Positions 16,066-23,490 are shown, counted from the first letter of the stretch. The stretch is DNA of 38,551 bases from an uncultured Gemmatimonadota bacterium (GCA_903900795.1 CAIUOO010000025.1:1-38551); one strand, 5' to 3'. A program made the numbers and translations. The notes: a model not told the origin generated them from the letters alone.

Positions 16066-17232
16066 CTAGATGCCGCTCAAAATGATATCGATTTGCCGCT
16101 GCAGGGCGTCGCGAATGGCCGGTGGCAGCGCGAAACCGTCGTCGAAGAGCGCCTGGTACGCCGTCATGCCCGGACGGCGGATGGTGGCCTGCTCCACGTA
16201 ATATCGCACGTAACCGTCGCGCAGTTCCGGCGCGATGACCGCCAACAGCATCGCGCCCGCCTGCACCTGCCCCAGCGAGACATAGCGGTCGGCCGTGCCC
16301 GCGCGTTGTTCGGCCGGTGTCGTATTGTCCGCCACCACCGTACCGACCAGCGAGCCGGTGATCTCGTGCGCCAACACGTACAACACCTGCGCCGCGTCTT
16401 GGCTGCTTGCGGGAAAGGGCACCGCCACCATCGTTTGCCGGTTCGGCCCGGTGGCGGTGCGCCCTTCGCCGCCGATCGGCAGCGACAGCAGCACATGCCC
16501 CTGCCGCTGCGACGTGTTGTTCAGGAAGCGTTCGAACTTCGGGCGATAGACCTGCTGCCACAAACTGTCCACCGACGTGATCACCGGCGCGCGGGTGCGG
16601 ATCAGGCGCGAATGCTCGGCGTTGAAGAATCGCTCCTGTTCATCGAGCACGCCGGCCAGAAACAGGCGGAGCCACTCGCGATCGGCCGCCGTCGGAAACA
16701 TCGACGCGATGAGCGCCACGCGCGCTTGCGTTTCACGATCGGGAGCCCGCCGCGGATCACCCTCGAACTGCAGGAACCGTTCGAGCGCGTACTTCATGGC
16801 GTCCCAGTTCGAGAATTCGAACGGCAGAAACTGCGCCGACAGGTAGCCGCCGGTGAGCGGCAACCTCTTCGCGAGCGTCGTGCGATTGGCATCGAGGCTC
16901 GTGAGCACATTGCGCTGGTTCTTCACCACCACCAGTGAATCGCGATAGCCGTTGCGATACAGTCGCACGCGCGCCGTGTCTTCACTGATGAGCGCGAACG
17001 CATGCAGCCACAGATCGATGTGCTCGGCGGTGCGCACGGGCCAGCGTAGTGGCGGCTGCGCCGACGGCGCCACGGGAGCTCCGCTGGTCGGCGCCGCGCC
17101 GTTCGGGCCCATTGGCGCTCCCATCGGTGCTCCGACGGGGATCGCCGATGCGCAGGCCCCGCACAGAGCGAGCGCCGACGCCGCGGCAAGCGTGTGATGT
17201 ACCAATGACCGGACAGGAAACGCGAGAGGCAT
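16066..17232 (-). CDS. Putative lipoprotein, unknown function
   Basis: A 388-residue protein with a signal sequence (ALALCGACAS) ending in a lipobox-like GAC, Cys at 27. A short Gly/Ala/Pro/Met low-complexity linker (APMGAPMGPNGAAP) follows, then a mixed helical domain of about 320 residues with no family I recognise. One stretch, VLYVLAHEITGSLVGTVV, resembles the metal-binding helix of some peptidases, but the second His of HExxH is missing, so peptidase activity is not supported. It precedes the two-helix membrane protein on the same strand with 33 bases between, consistent with an envelope-associated operon. Confidence 0.72.
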   Translation of the reverse strand: MPLAFPVRSLVHHTLAAASALALCGACASAIPVGAPMGAPMGPNGAAPTSGAPVAPSAQPPLRWPVRTAEHIDLWLHAFALISEDTARVRLYRNGYRDSLVVVKNQRNVLTSLDANRTTLAKRLPLTGGYLSAQFLPFEFSNWDAMKYALERFLQFEGDPRRAPDRETQARVALIASMFPTAADREWLRLFLAGVLDEQERFFNAEHSRLIRTRAPVITSVDSLWQQVYRPKFERFLNNTSQRQGHVLLSLPIGGEGRTATGPNRQTMVAVPFPASSQDAAQVLYVLAHEITGSLVGTVVADNTTPAEQRAGTADRYVSLGQVQAGAMLLAVIAPELRDGYVRYYVEQATIRRPGMTAYQALFDDGFALPPAIRDALQRQIDIILSGI

Positions 17233-17283
17233 ACACGAGTATACACCTCACGCCATCGACTGGATTCAGCGAACGCGACGGAG

Positions 17284-17910
17284 CTAGCTGGCTCGTCGGA
17301 TCGGTGTCGCGTTATCGGGGAGATCGGCGCTGCGACCGCAGGTCACACAGAAACGCCAGTTCACGTCGAGCTCAGTGCTGCACGCCGGACACTGCCGCTT
17401 GGTCATGTCCATGCCACAGTGCGGGCAGAAGGTCATGCGGCGGTGCTCCGGCAGGCGATTCCCGCAGTACCGACAGCCGCAGGGTTTGGTCTCAGCCTTG
17501 ACTCCACCCGTCTGGCTTCCGATCGCGGTCGCCGGCGGGGTCGCCATTCGCTCCGTGCCGACGGTGGTTGCCTGTTGGGCCAACGTCAGCGAGGTCGTGG
17601 CCCAGGCCCGTACCAACGACATCGACGGGGACGGTGACGCGAGGGCCTGCGTGCAGGCGGTCTGCAGCTCGGACTCGGTCTCGAGGTAGCCACGCTCGCC
17701 AGCGATGAGTCGGAGGACCGCTCGTTCAAAGGCGTCGGCACCGCCGTCCGCCATTTCCCGGCGCACGTCGCGAAAGGGCAGCAGCCGTTCCTCGAGATCG
17801 GTGAGCGTGAAGCCCTGCGTCAGGAGATGCGGGTACTGGGTGCGAACGGTGCGTGAGAGGCGGAAGGCGAGACGATCGAGATCGTCCAGCGAGCGTGACA
17901 CGACGCTCAC
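17284..17910 (-). CDS. Double zinc-ribbon protein, unknown function
   Basis: A 208-residue protein. The N-terminal ~110 residues are helical and soluble. The C-terminal part holds two zinc ribbons: CGCRYCGNRLP with FCPHCG (about 144-165), and CPACSTELD with FCVTCG (about 174-194). A Ser/Thr/Ala/Pro linker lies between. Such double ribbons usually mediate protein or nucleic-acid contacts. The start is GTG at 17910, which overlaps the stop of the small membrane protein gene (GTGA), so translation is coupled. No enzymatic motif is seen. Confidence 0.8.
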   Translation of the reverse strand: MSVVSRSLDDLDRLAFRLSRTVRTQYPHLLTQGFTLTDLEERLLPFRDVRREMADGGADAFERAVLRLIAGERGYLETESELQTACTQALASPSPSMSLVRAWATTSLTLAQQATTVGTERMATPPATAIGSQTGGVKAETKPCGCRYCGNRLPEHRRMTFCPHCGMDMTKRQCPACSTELDVNWRFCVTCGRSADLPDNATPIRRAS

Positions 17911-18089
17911 TTGCTGTCCGCCGCCTGAAAACGCCTGTCGACGTCGTTTCCCATGCGCTCACGCGTCTCGCCACCGATGCGATCAAGGACTCGCTCGGCC
18001 ACGTGCTTTGTGTTCGCTTGCGCGTCCTTCCAGCCATAGCCGTATCCCATGGCTACGCCGACCGCGAGGATGACTAGATACTTGAGCAT
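17907..18089 (-). CDS. Small single-pass membrane protein
   Basis: A 60-residue protein starting at ATG 18089: a hydrophobic N-terminal segment (MLKYLVILAVGVAMGYGYGW) followed by a charged helical tail rich in Arg, Asp and Glu. It looks like an N-terminally anchored membrane peptide with a short cytosolic or periplasmic helix. An in-frame codon 8 residues upstream is less likely. Its stop overlaps the GTG start of the zinc-ribbon gene, so the two are coupled and may act together at the membrane. Unknown family. Confidence 0.68.
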   Translation of the reverse strand: MLKYLVILAVGVAMGYGYGWKDAQANTKHVAERVLDRIGGETRERMGNDVDRRFQAADSK

Positions 18090-18129
18090 GAGCGTCCGGA
18101 GGTGGCCCGGCACTCGTGCGCCGGCGTCC

Positions 18130-18768
18130 TTACGTCATTCGACGCGCAGTCTTGGCCGCGGGTAACGCGGGAGCAGGGGCAAAGGCGTCCGGCGCGGGAA
18201 ATGGTGACAGTGGAGCCCGCTTGGTGTTGGCCCGAACCGGCTGTGCGGCCCACCACTCCTCGAACGACGACGCGACGAGGCCATCCGATCGGTCCTGCAC
18301 CGCGGCTGCCCGCGTGGCCAGATGATTGGCGTACTCGTTCTGCGGATGGCCGGCGTGCCCCTTCACCCACGCCCACTGGGTCTCGTGCATCGCCACGGCA
18401 TCGACCGCCGCCTGCCACAGCTCCACGTTCTCGACCGGCCCCTGAGCGCGCTTCCAGCCCCGCGCCATCCACCCGCGCACCCACGACGTCATCCCGTCCA
18501 CGATGTAGCGCGAATCCGTCGTGAAGAGCACCGAGAGCGGATTCCCCTTCCGCGACATCGCCTGATAGCTGTCGATCACCGACCGCAGCGCCATCCGGTT
18601 GTTCGTGGTATCCGGTTCCGACGCCCAGAGGTCGAAGCGCTGCACCGCCCCATCGGCCCGTCGGAACTCGATCAACGCGCCCAACCCACCGGGGGTATCG
18701 CCACTCTTGCCATTACCGAGACAGGATTCGTCGGCGAACACCGCGACCAGGGGATACTGTGCGCTCAC
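18130..18768 (-). CDS. RNase HI-like protein with altered active site
   Basis: A 212-residue protein with an RNase HI fold over the first ~155 residues and an Ala/Pro-rich tail. Aligned by eye to E. coli RNase HI: Asp10 is kept (Asp13, in FADESCLGN), Asp70 is kept (Asp85, TTDSRY) and His124 is kept (His138, KGHAGHP). But Glu48 becomes Ala60 (TTNNRMAL instead of TTNNRMEL) and Asp134 becomes Asn148 (NEYANHLA instead of NERCDELA). Gly11 is replaced by Glu14. RNase HI cuts the RNA of RNA/DNA hybrids; activity here may be reduced, use another metal, or be lost. The GTG start overlaps the stop of the small upstream gene. A PGGLGALIEF region has a short insertion before it. Confidence 0.88.
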   Translation of the reverse strand: MSAQYPLVAVFADESCLGNGKSGDTPGGLGALIEFRRADGAVQRFDLWASEPDTTNNRMALRSVIDSYQAMSRKGNPLSVLFTTDSRYIVDGMTSWVRGWMARGWKRAQGPVENVELWQAAVDAVAMHETQWAWVKGHAGHPQNEYANHLATRAAAVQDRSDGLVASSFEEWWAAQPVRANTKRAPLSPFPAPDAFAPAPALPAAKTARRMT

Positions 18769-18980
18769 TTCACGATCTCCATGCCGTCCAGTTCATCGAT
18801 GTAGATCTCGAGCAGGCTGCCGGTACTCGGATGACGTGCCACGATCAGCTCACGGCCGTCCTGTAGCCGGAGCCGCTCGGGGATCACGAGGAACTCGGTT
18901 CCGCGCCGATACAGCTGAAGGCGGGTGCCATTGGTAATGGCGCGCTCGAGTTTGTCGTACTGGAGGACAGAGAGATGCAT
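18765..18980 (-). CDS. Small conserved-looking protein, unknown
   Basis: A 71-residue soluble protein, mostly predicted strand, with a basic first half (TRLQLYRRGTEFLVIPERL) and an acidic end (IYIDELDGMEIVK). It starts at ATG 18980 and its TGA overlaps the GTG start of the RNase HI-like gene (GTGA), which implies coupled translation. No known family is recognised. Its coupling to an RNase HI-like protein with a changed active site makes it a candidate partner, but nothing in the sequence shows an interaction. Confidence 0.65.
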   Translation of the reverse strand: MHLSVLQYDKLERAITNGTRLQLYRRGTEFLVIPERLRLQDGRELIVARHPSTGSLLEIYIDELDGMEIVK

Positions 18981-19062
18981 AAGTCACTGCAAGGTACAAG
19001 GGCGGCGGTGCGCAGGCGGGTGAGGTGGTGGGGACGGGGGGCCGACCACCGGGCGTGATCCG

Positions 19063-20217
19063 CTACCGCCCCCACCCGGCGCACACCGCTTCCAGAATCG
19101 CCGTCGCGCGCTCGAGGTCCGCGATTTCCACCCACTCGGTGGCCGAATGCGCGCGCGAGATATCCCCGGGTCCGAAGCAGAGCGCCGGTATGCCCGCCTC
19201 GGCGAACAGGGCGGCATCGGTCCAGCACGACAAGCCCGCGATGGTGGGCGCAACGCCAGCCGCCGTACAGGCCGCGCGCATCGAGGTGATCAGTGGGGCT
19301 TCGCTCGCGAGATCGAGTGGAGGCTGCGCGCACACCAGCGAGACATCGGCCTGAAAGCCAGACCGCGAGGCGGTGAGGGCATCGCACAGCCCGCGGATAT
19401 CAGCCAGCGCCTGCTCGCCATTCTCGCCGGGCAGCGTGCGGCGTTCAATGCGCAGCGTGCAGCGTTCGGCGTAGGTGGACCAGCCGGTTCCGCCCACGAT
19501 CGAGGACGCGTGCAGCGAGGCGCGGCCCAGCAGTGGGTGCACGCGGGCGGCGAGCACGTCGAGTTCATACCGATCGAGGGCAGCCAGCAGCAGGCCGGCA
19601 TGACGGTTCGCATCGATGCCCACGTCGTAGCGACTGCCGTGGGCGGCGCGACCATGCAACACCACTTCGATCCAGGCGAAGCCTTTGTGCGCTGGCGCGA
19701 TCGCCATGCGGGTGGGTTCGGTGATGATCGCACCGGTCGCGCGAAGTCCTTGGGCGAGCAATGCGCGCGTGCCGATCGACTCATACTCTTCGTCGCACAC
19801 GGCCGTGATGATGATCTCACTGGCCAGCGCACCACGCGCCGCAGCGCGGGCGGCGGCCACGCACATGGCCGCCACGCCGCCCTTCATGTCGGTTGAGCCG
19901 CGCCCAAAGAGGTTGCCGTCTCGCACCTCGGGCGCGAACGGCGCGTGCGACATGCCGTCCACGCCCACGACATCGAGATGCCCATTCAAGATGAGCGGCG
20001 TACGGCCGCTGGGACCGATGCGCGCGATCACGTTGGCTCGGCCGGGGGCGATCTCCTGCAGCGACACCGCGAAGCCCCATGCCTTCAGCACGTCCGCCAG
20101 GTGCATGGCACAGGCGAGTTCACCCGGCCCATCGGGCACAAGGGACGGATTGCGCGAATCGATCGCGACCAGCGAAGCGGTCAGCGCCACGGGATCGAGC
20201 GGATGTCGGTACGTCAC
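19063..20217 (-). CDS. M20 family amidohydrolase (ArgE/DapE-like)
   Basis: A 384-residue zinc enzyme of the acetylornithine deacetylase/succinyl-diaminopimelate desuccinylase group. The metal site reads LNGHLDVVG (His80), GRGSTDMKGG (Asp110), CDEEYES (Glu143/Glu144) and ITEPT (Glu167), with AAHGSRY in the dimerisation domain and SRAHSATEW near the end (last His). These enzymes hydrolyse N-acyl amino acids. The true substrate is not clear, since no arginine or lysine biosynthesis gene is adjacent. The GTG start at 20217 lies 10 bases after the GHMP kinase stop, so the gene belongs to a three-gene unit with that kinase and the Lys-Ala-Pro repeat protein. Confidence 0.88.
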   Translation of the reverse strand: MTYRHPLDPVALTASLVAIDSRNPSLVPDGPGELACAMHLADVLKAWGFAVSLQEIAPGRANVIARIGPSGRTPLILNGHLDVVGVDGMSHAPFAPEVRDGNLFGRGSTDMKGGVAAMCVAAARAAARGALASEIIITAVCDEEYESIGTRALLAQGLRATGAIITEPTRMAIAPAHKGFAWIEVVLHGRAAHGSRYDVGIDANRHAGLLLAALDRYELDVLAARVHPLLGRASLHASSIVGGTGWSTYAERCTLRIERRTLPGENGEQALADIRGLCDALTASRSGFQADVSLVCAQPPLDLASEAPLITSMRAACTAAGVAPTIAGLSCWTDAALFAEAGIPALCFGPGDISRAHSATEWVEIADLERATAILEAVCAGWGR

Positions 20218-20227
20218 GAGGTACAGT

Positions 20228-21175
20228 CTAGGCGTCGAGCGAGAGCCGCGACACCTCTACCCCACGCGCGGCGATGCGCCACGGCAGGACGTCGCCGAAC
20301 GGCGCGACGGCCTCAGCCACGCGCGGGGCGTCGTCGGCGTCGCTCACGATCATCACGCACCCGCCGCCGCTGGCGCCGAGTGCCTTCAGGCCCTGCGCAC
20401 CGACGGCGCGGGCCGCCCGCTCGAGCGCGTCGATGCGCTCGGTGGTGATGCGTGGATGCAGGGCACGCTGATGGATCCAGTGCTCGTCCACGAGCGCGGC
20501 CAACGTGGTCACGTCGGCCGCATGCAAGGCGTTCCGCATGTCGCGGGCCAGCACGGCCATCCGGTCGAGCGCCTCCACGACGCGCGGTGAGCGATCGCGA
20601 TAGGCGTCGAGTACGGCCGTGATGGTGTCCCCTGACATGCGCGACTCACCCGTGTACACGAGGGTGATGCGCGCCTCGAGCGCGGCGTGTGCGGCGGCCG
20701 ACAGTGGAATCTGTTCGACCGATACGTGGTCGCCCGACACGCCATCGCCGAACGTCAGCCCCAACGCGCCACCGAAGGCGGCGGCGTAGTGATCCTGGCG
20801 GCCGCCGGCGATCCCCAGTTCGTCCACCTCGAGGGAGCGACTCCACTCGGCGAGCCCCGCCGGGTCCGTGTCCTGTTCCTGTGCGGCGGCGAGGGCAGCC
20901 GCCAGCGCGACACCGGCCGCGGATGATCCGCCAAGCCCCGCGCCGATCGGGAAATCGCTCGCGATGGTGATCCGGCCGTCGTAGCCGGCGCGACGTACGG
21001 CGGCGGCGACCAGCGGCAGTCGGTTCGCCTCCGCGGGGCCCGGTTGGAGGGTGACGCGGGCTCGCCGCTCGATGGCGAGATTACAAACAAAGCCGCCTCG
21101 CTCTCCGGGATAGGGTGGGACATCTGTCCACCCTCCTCCGAAGTCGAGGCGACTCGGTGCCGACGCGGCGAACAC
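20228..21175 (-). CDS. GHMP-family sugar kinase (heptose-7-phosphate kinase-like)
   Basis: A 315-residue ATP-dependent small-molecule kinase. Motif 1 is APSRLDFGGGWTDVPPY (6-22). The ATP-binding motif 2 is PIGAGLGGSSAAG (76-88). Motif 3 is GASGGGCVMIV near residue 265. The FGGGWTD N-terminus is typical of the D-glycero-D-manno-heptose 7-phosphate kinase (HddA)/fucokinase branch, which feeds nucleotide-sugar synthesis. No other heptose gene is in the window, so the sugar is uncertain. The GTG start at 21175 lies 9 bases after the stop of the repeat protein, and 10 bases separate it from the M20 gene, so all three are probably co-transcribed. Confidence 0.85.
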   Translation of the reverse strand: MFAASAPSRLDFGGGWTDVPPYPGERGGFVCNLAIERRARVTLQPGPAEANRLPLVAAAVRRAGYDGRITIASDFPIGAGLGGSSAAGVALAAALAAAQEQDTDPAGLAEWSRSLEVDELGIAGGRQDHYAAAFGGALGLTFGDGVSGDHVSVEQIPLSAAAHAALEARITLVYTGESRMSGDTITAVLDAYRDRSPRVVEALDRMAVLARDMRNALHAADVTTLAALVDEHWIHQRALHPRITTERIDALERAARAVGAQGLKALGASGGGCVMIVSDADDAPRVAEAVAPFGDVLPWRIAARGVEVSRLSLDA

Positions 21176-21184
21176 GTCGAAGTA

Positions 21185-22066
21185 CTACTTCTTCTTCTTG
21201 GCCGGCGCCTTTTTGGCAGGAGCTTTGGCCGCCGGCTTCGCGGGTGCCTTGGCTGGTGCCTTGGCTGGTGCCTTGGCCGGTGCCTTGACCGGTGCCTTGG
21301 CCGGTGCCTTGGCCGGTGCCTTGGCCGGTGCCTTGGCCGGTGCCTTGGCCGGTGCCTTGGCCGGTGCCTTGACCGGTGCCTTGACCGGGGCCTTGACCGG
21401 GGCCTTGACCGGGGCCTTGACCGGGGCCTTGGCTGGGGCCTTGGCCGCCGGCTTGGCTTCGACCTTGACCTCGGCCTTCGGCGCCGGCTTAGCCAGGACG
21501 GGTGCCTCGACCACCTCGACGTGCGGAGCGGGCGGCTTCGGCGGCGCCTTTGGAGCAATCGGCGCGTAGGTGACCTTGTCCGACGGCTTCTGCGGCTCAA
21601 TGCGCATGGCGGCCCGCGCTTCAAGTGCCGCTTCGGCGGCGGCGGCGGGCGCCGTCACGGCCTTGGGCAGCTGGCCGAGCGGTACCGGCTTGGGAGGCGG
21701 CGCTTTCGGTCCGGGAATCGGCAAGGAGCCGTGCTTCGCGATGTACGCGGCTTCAGCCTGCTGAATCAGCACGTCGGCTTCCTCCTGTCCCATCTGGCCG
21801 CGGCGAACCATGTAGTTGATCAGGTCGCGCGCGCTCTCAATCGCAAAGGCGCTGAATCCAGCCGCCGCTCCGATGACCTCACGCATGGCGCCGGCCATTT
21901 TGCTCCCGGCTTCCAAGCTGATCTCGTGCGCGCGCTGCGCCATTTCGGCCGCCGTGTCGCGTGCGTCTGCAGCCCGATGCCCAGGGCCACGGCGCGGAGC
22001 CGGACTGGCAGGAGGTGCGTCACCTTCGGTGATCGTGTCGTCGTCTGCCTGCGGCAAATCGGCCAT
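21185..22066 (-). CDS. Lys-Ala-Pro repeat protein with phasin-like helical domain
   Basis: A 293-residue protein in three parts. An acidic/Pro start (1-30) precedes a long amphipathic helical region (about 33-110) ending YMVRRGQMGQEEADVLIQQ, a pattern seen in phasin-like coiled coils. A Pro/Ala linker follows. The C-terminal ~90 residues consist of 17 KAPA/KAPV tetrapeptides and a lysine cluster. Such tails resemble histone H1 and the PhaF-type phasin tail and would bind DNA or another polyanion. The start ATG 22066 (MADLPQ) is preferred over a codon 28 residues upstream, which would add a Cys/Trp/His-rich segment of unlike composition. It heads the GHMP kinase-M20 unit. Function is inferred only. 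Confidence 0.75.
   Translation of the reverse strand: MADLPQADDDTITEGDAPPASPAPRRGPGHRAADARDTAAEMAQRAHEISLEAGSKMAGAMREVIGAAAGFSAFAIESARDLINYMVRRGQMGQEEADVLIQQAEAAYIAKHGSLPIPGPKAPPPKPVPLGQLPKAVTAPAAAAEAALEARAAMRIEPQKPSDKVTYAPIAPKAPPKPPAPHVEVVEAPVLAKPAPKAEVKVEAKPAAKAPAKAPVKAPVKAPVKAPVKAPVKAPAKAPAKAPAKAPAKAPAKAPAKAPVKAPAKAPAKAPAKAPAKPAAKAPAKKAPAKKKK
21239..21446. repeat. 12-bp tandem repeat encoding KAPA/KAPV units
   Basis: About 17 copies of a 12-base unit (plus strand GCCTTGGCCGGT and variants with TTGACC or GGGG) encode the Lys-Ala-Pro-Ala/Val array. From the N-terminal side the order is one A-type unit, five V-type, six A-type, one V-type and four A-type. Blocks of identical units point to recent slippage or unequal exchange. 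The opposite strand is also open across this tract, which is a by-product of the repeat. Confidence 0.9.
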
Positions 22067-22347
22067 GGGTCGAACGCACTCCTTCCGCCAGCAATGGAGG
22101 TAGAGGTGGTCGCCCGACTTTTCTACGGAGGGGTACTGCTCAGGCCTCAATAGTAGGGTCCACGCCCACCAGAACGGGGGTAACTATATGATTTTCAGTG
22201 ATCTATGCAAGGTATATGGACGTGATTTGCGAGGGGAACCGCATATTATTAACCGAACAAGTCGTCCTCGGCATCGTCGTCGCTATAGCCGCTCCGTCCA
22301 GAGGCCACCCTTATTTCGATACTTAATCAAGTCATCATAAGAACATC
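22067..22347. other. AT-rich gap with a possible gene remnant
   Basis: A 281-bp gap, markedly more AT-rich from about 22180 to 22347 than the rest of the window. On the minus strand 22326-22249 reads as a protein C-terminus, VASGRSGYSDDDAEDDLFG then TAA; a TGA at 22327-22329 cuts the frame off upstream. On the plus strand, 22188-22340 is a 50-codon open frame starting ATGATTTTC behind GGGGG and ending 7 bases before the CoA-transferase. Its basic RPRHRRRY stretch is simply the antisense of the acidic tail. No promoter could be fixed with confidence. Confidence 0.45.
22249..22326 (-). pseudogene. Possible C-terminal remnant ending in an acidic tail
   Basis: The minus-strand frame from 22326 encodes LSIEIRVASGRSG, then YSDDDAEDDLFG and a TAA stop. 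The acidic DDDAEDDLFG ending looks like a genuine protein C-terminus, and the upstream frame is closed by TGA after only 26 codons. It could be the left-over end of a deleted gene, a tiny GTG-started peptide (22308), or chance. The parent family is not recognised. Confidence 0.25.
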
Positions 22348-23490
22348 ATGAAGACACTACCGCTTGATGGCGTCAAAGTGGTCGATCTTTCCCGCGTGCT
22401 TGCCGGACCCCACTGTAGTATGGCGCTCGGCGATCTCGGTGCACAGATCATCAAGGTTGAACGGTCCGGTTCGGGCGACGACACCCGAGGTTGGGGGCCG
22501 CCATTCGCCGCCGATGGCGAGTCCGCGTACTTCCTGAGCACTAATCGAAACAAATTGTCGCTCGCGGCCGACTTTCGGTCAAACGCCGACGTGTTGCTGC
22601 TGCGGGAGCTGATCGCCGGCGCCGATATCGTGATCGAGAACTTCCTACCGGGCGCATTGTCTCGATACGGTATTGATGCTGATTTGTTGCTGGCTCAAAA
22701 CTCTCGGCTTATCTGGTGCACCATTTCCGGCTTCGGTCCAGACAGCCTGCGCCCGGGCTACGACTTCGTCGTGCAGGCCGAAAGTGGCTGGATGGCCATC
22801 ACCGGTGAGCCCGACGGAGCGCCGATGAAAACCGGAGTCGCGTGGGTGGATCTGATGACCGGTAAGGACGCGGCGATTGCGGTTCTGGGGGCGTTGGCGG
22901 GACGGCATCGCCTTACCACGGCCGAGGATCGCCGGATCCATGTCACGCTGAGGGCGTCGGCGCTGGCTGGGCTGGCGAACGTGGCGCAGAACGCGTTGGT
23001 GTCGGGGCGCGATGCCCGCCGGTGGGGCAACGCCCACGCCAATCTGGTGCCCTACCAGCTCTTCGCCGCCGCCGACCGGCCGTTCGTGCTGGCCGTCGGG
23101 GCCGATCCCCAGTGGCCGCCCGCCGCCCGCGCTCTGGGGCTCGATGAGCTCGCCGTCGATCCCGCGTTGGGCACGAATGCCGGTCGGGTGGCGCACCGCG
23201 ACCGCGTGGTGGCCGCGATCGCCGCGGCCGTGGCGCAGCGTCCGGCCGCCGAGTGGATCGCGGCCCTCGAGTCGGCCGGCGTCCCCTGTGGTCTGGTGCG
23301 CGGCGTGCAGGAGGCGCTGCAGCAGGCCATCGACCACGGCGATGCCTCGCCGCGCACCGGCATCGCGCCCCAAGGGCACGGTCGAGTTCGCTACGAACCG
23401 CCTCATCTTGATGCCCATGGTGCCCTCATCCGCCATCACCGCTGGAGTGCATTCCACCATGTGCCGACACTCCCGGTACGGCCCGCGTGA
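22348..23490 (+). CDS. Class III CoA-transferase (CaiB/BaiF family)
   Basis: A 380-residue enzyme that moves CoA between carboxylic acids through an aspartyl-CoA intermediate. Family features: VVDLSRVLAGPHCSMALGDL with GAQIIKVE (11-38), STNRNKLSL (64-72), IENFLPGALSRYG (96-108), ISGFG and the catalytic Asp168 in AWVDLMTG. WGNAHANLVPYQLF and GVPCGLVR are in the usual places. The acid substrate cannot be told, and no partner enoyl-CoA or dehydrogenase gene is adjacent. The start codon lies just after the AT-rich gap, and the first part of the gene is slightly less GC-rich than the rest. It ends 114 bases before the sigma factor and is probably separate from it. Confidence 0.9.
   Translation: MKTLPLDGVKVVDLSRVLAGPHCSMALGDLGAQIIKVERSGSGDDTRGWGPPFAADGESAYFLSTNRNKLSLAADFRSNADVLLLRELIAGADIVIENFLPGALSRYGIDADLLLAQNSRLIWCTISGFGPDSLRPGYDFVVQAESGWMAITGEPDGAPMKTGVAWVDLMTGKDAAIAVLGALAGRHRLTTAEDRRIHVTLRASALAGLANVAQNALVSGRDARRWGNAHANLVPYQLFAAADRPFVLAVGADPQWPPAARALGLDELAVDPALGTNAGRVAHRDRVVAAIAAAVAQRPAAEWIAALESAGVPCGLVRGVQEALQQAIDHGDASPRTGIAPQGHGRVRYEPPHLDAHGALIRHHRWSAFHHVPTLPVRPA

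Noticed and set aside
16350-16400. Metallopeptidase HExxH motif in the lipoprotein
   Set aside because: The sequence is HEITG; the second histidine is absent and no downstream ligand motif is clear.
21239-21446. CRISPR array
   Set aside because: The repeat unit is 12 bases with no spacers and encodes a regular peptide.
21044-22153. Long plus-strand frames rich in Leu/Gly/Arg or Gly-Ala-Leu-Ala opposite the Lys-Ala-Pro repeat gene
   Set aside because: A 12-base repeat free of stops is open in several frames. The minus-strand frame has a sensible N-terminal domain, correct neighbour spacing and normal codon use; the plus-strand frames do not.
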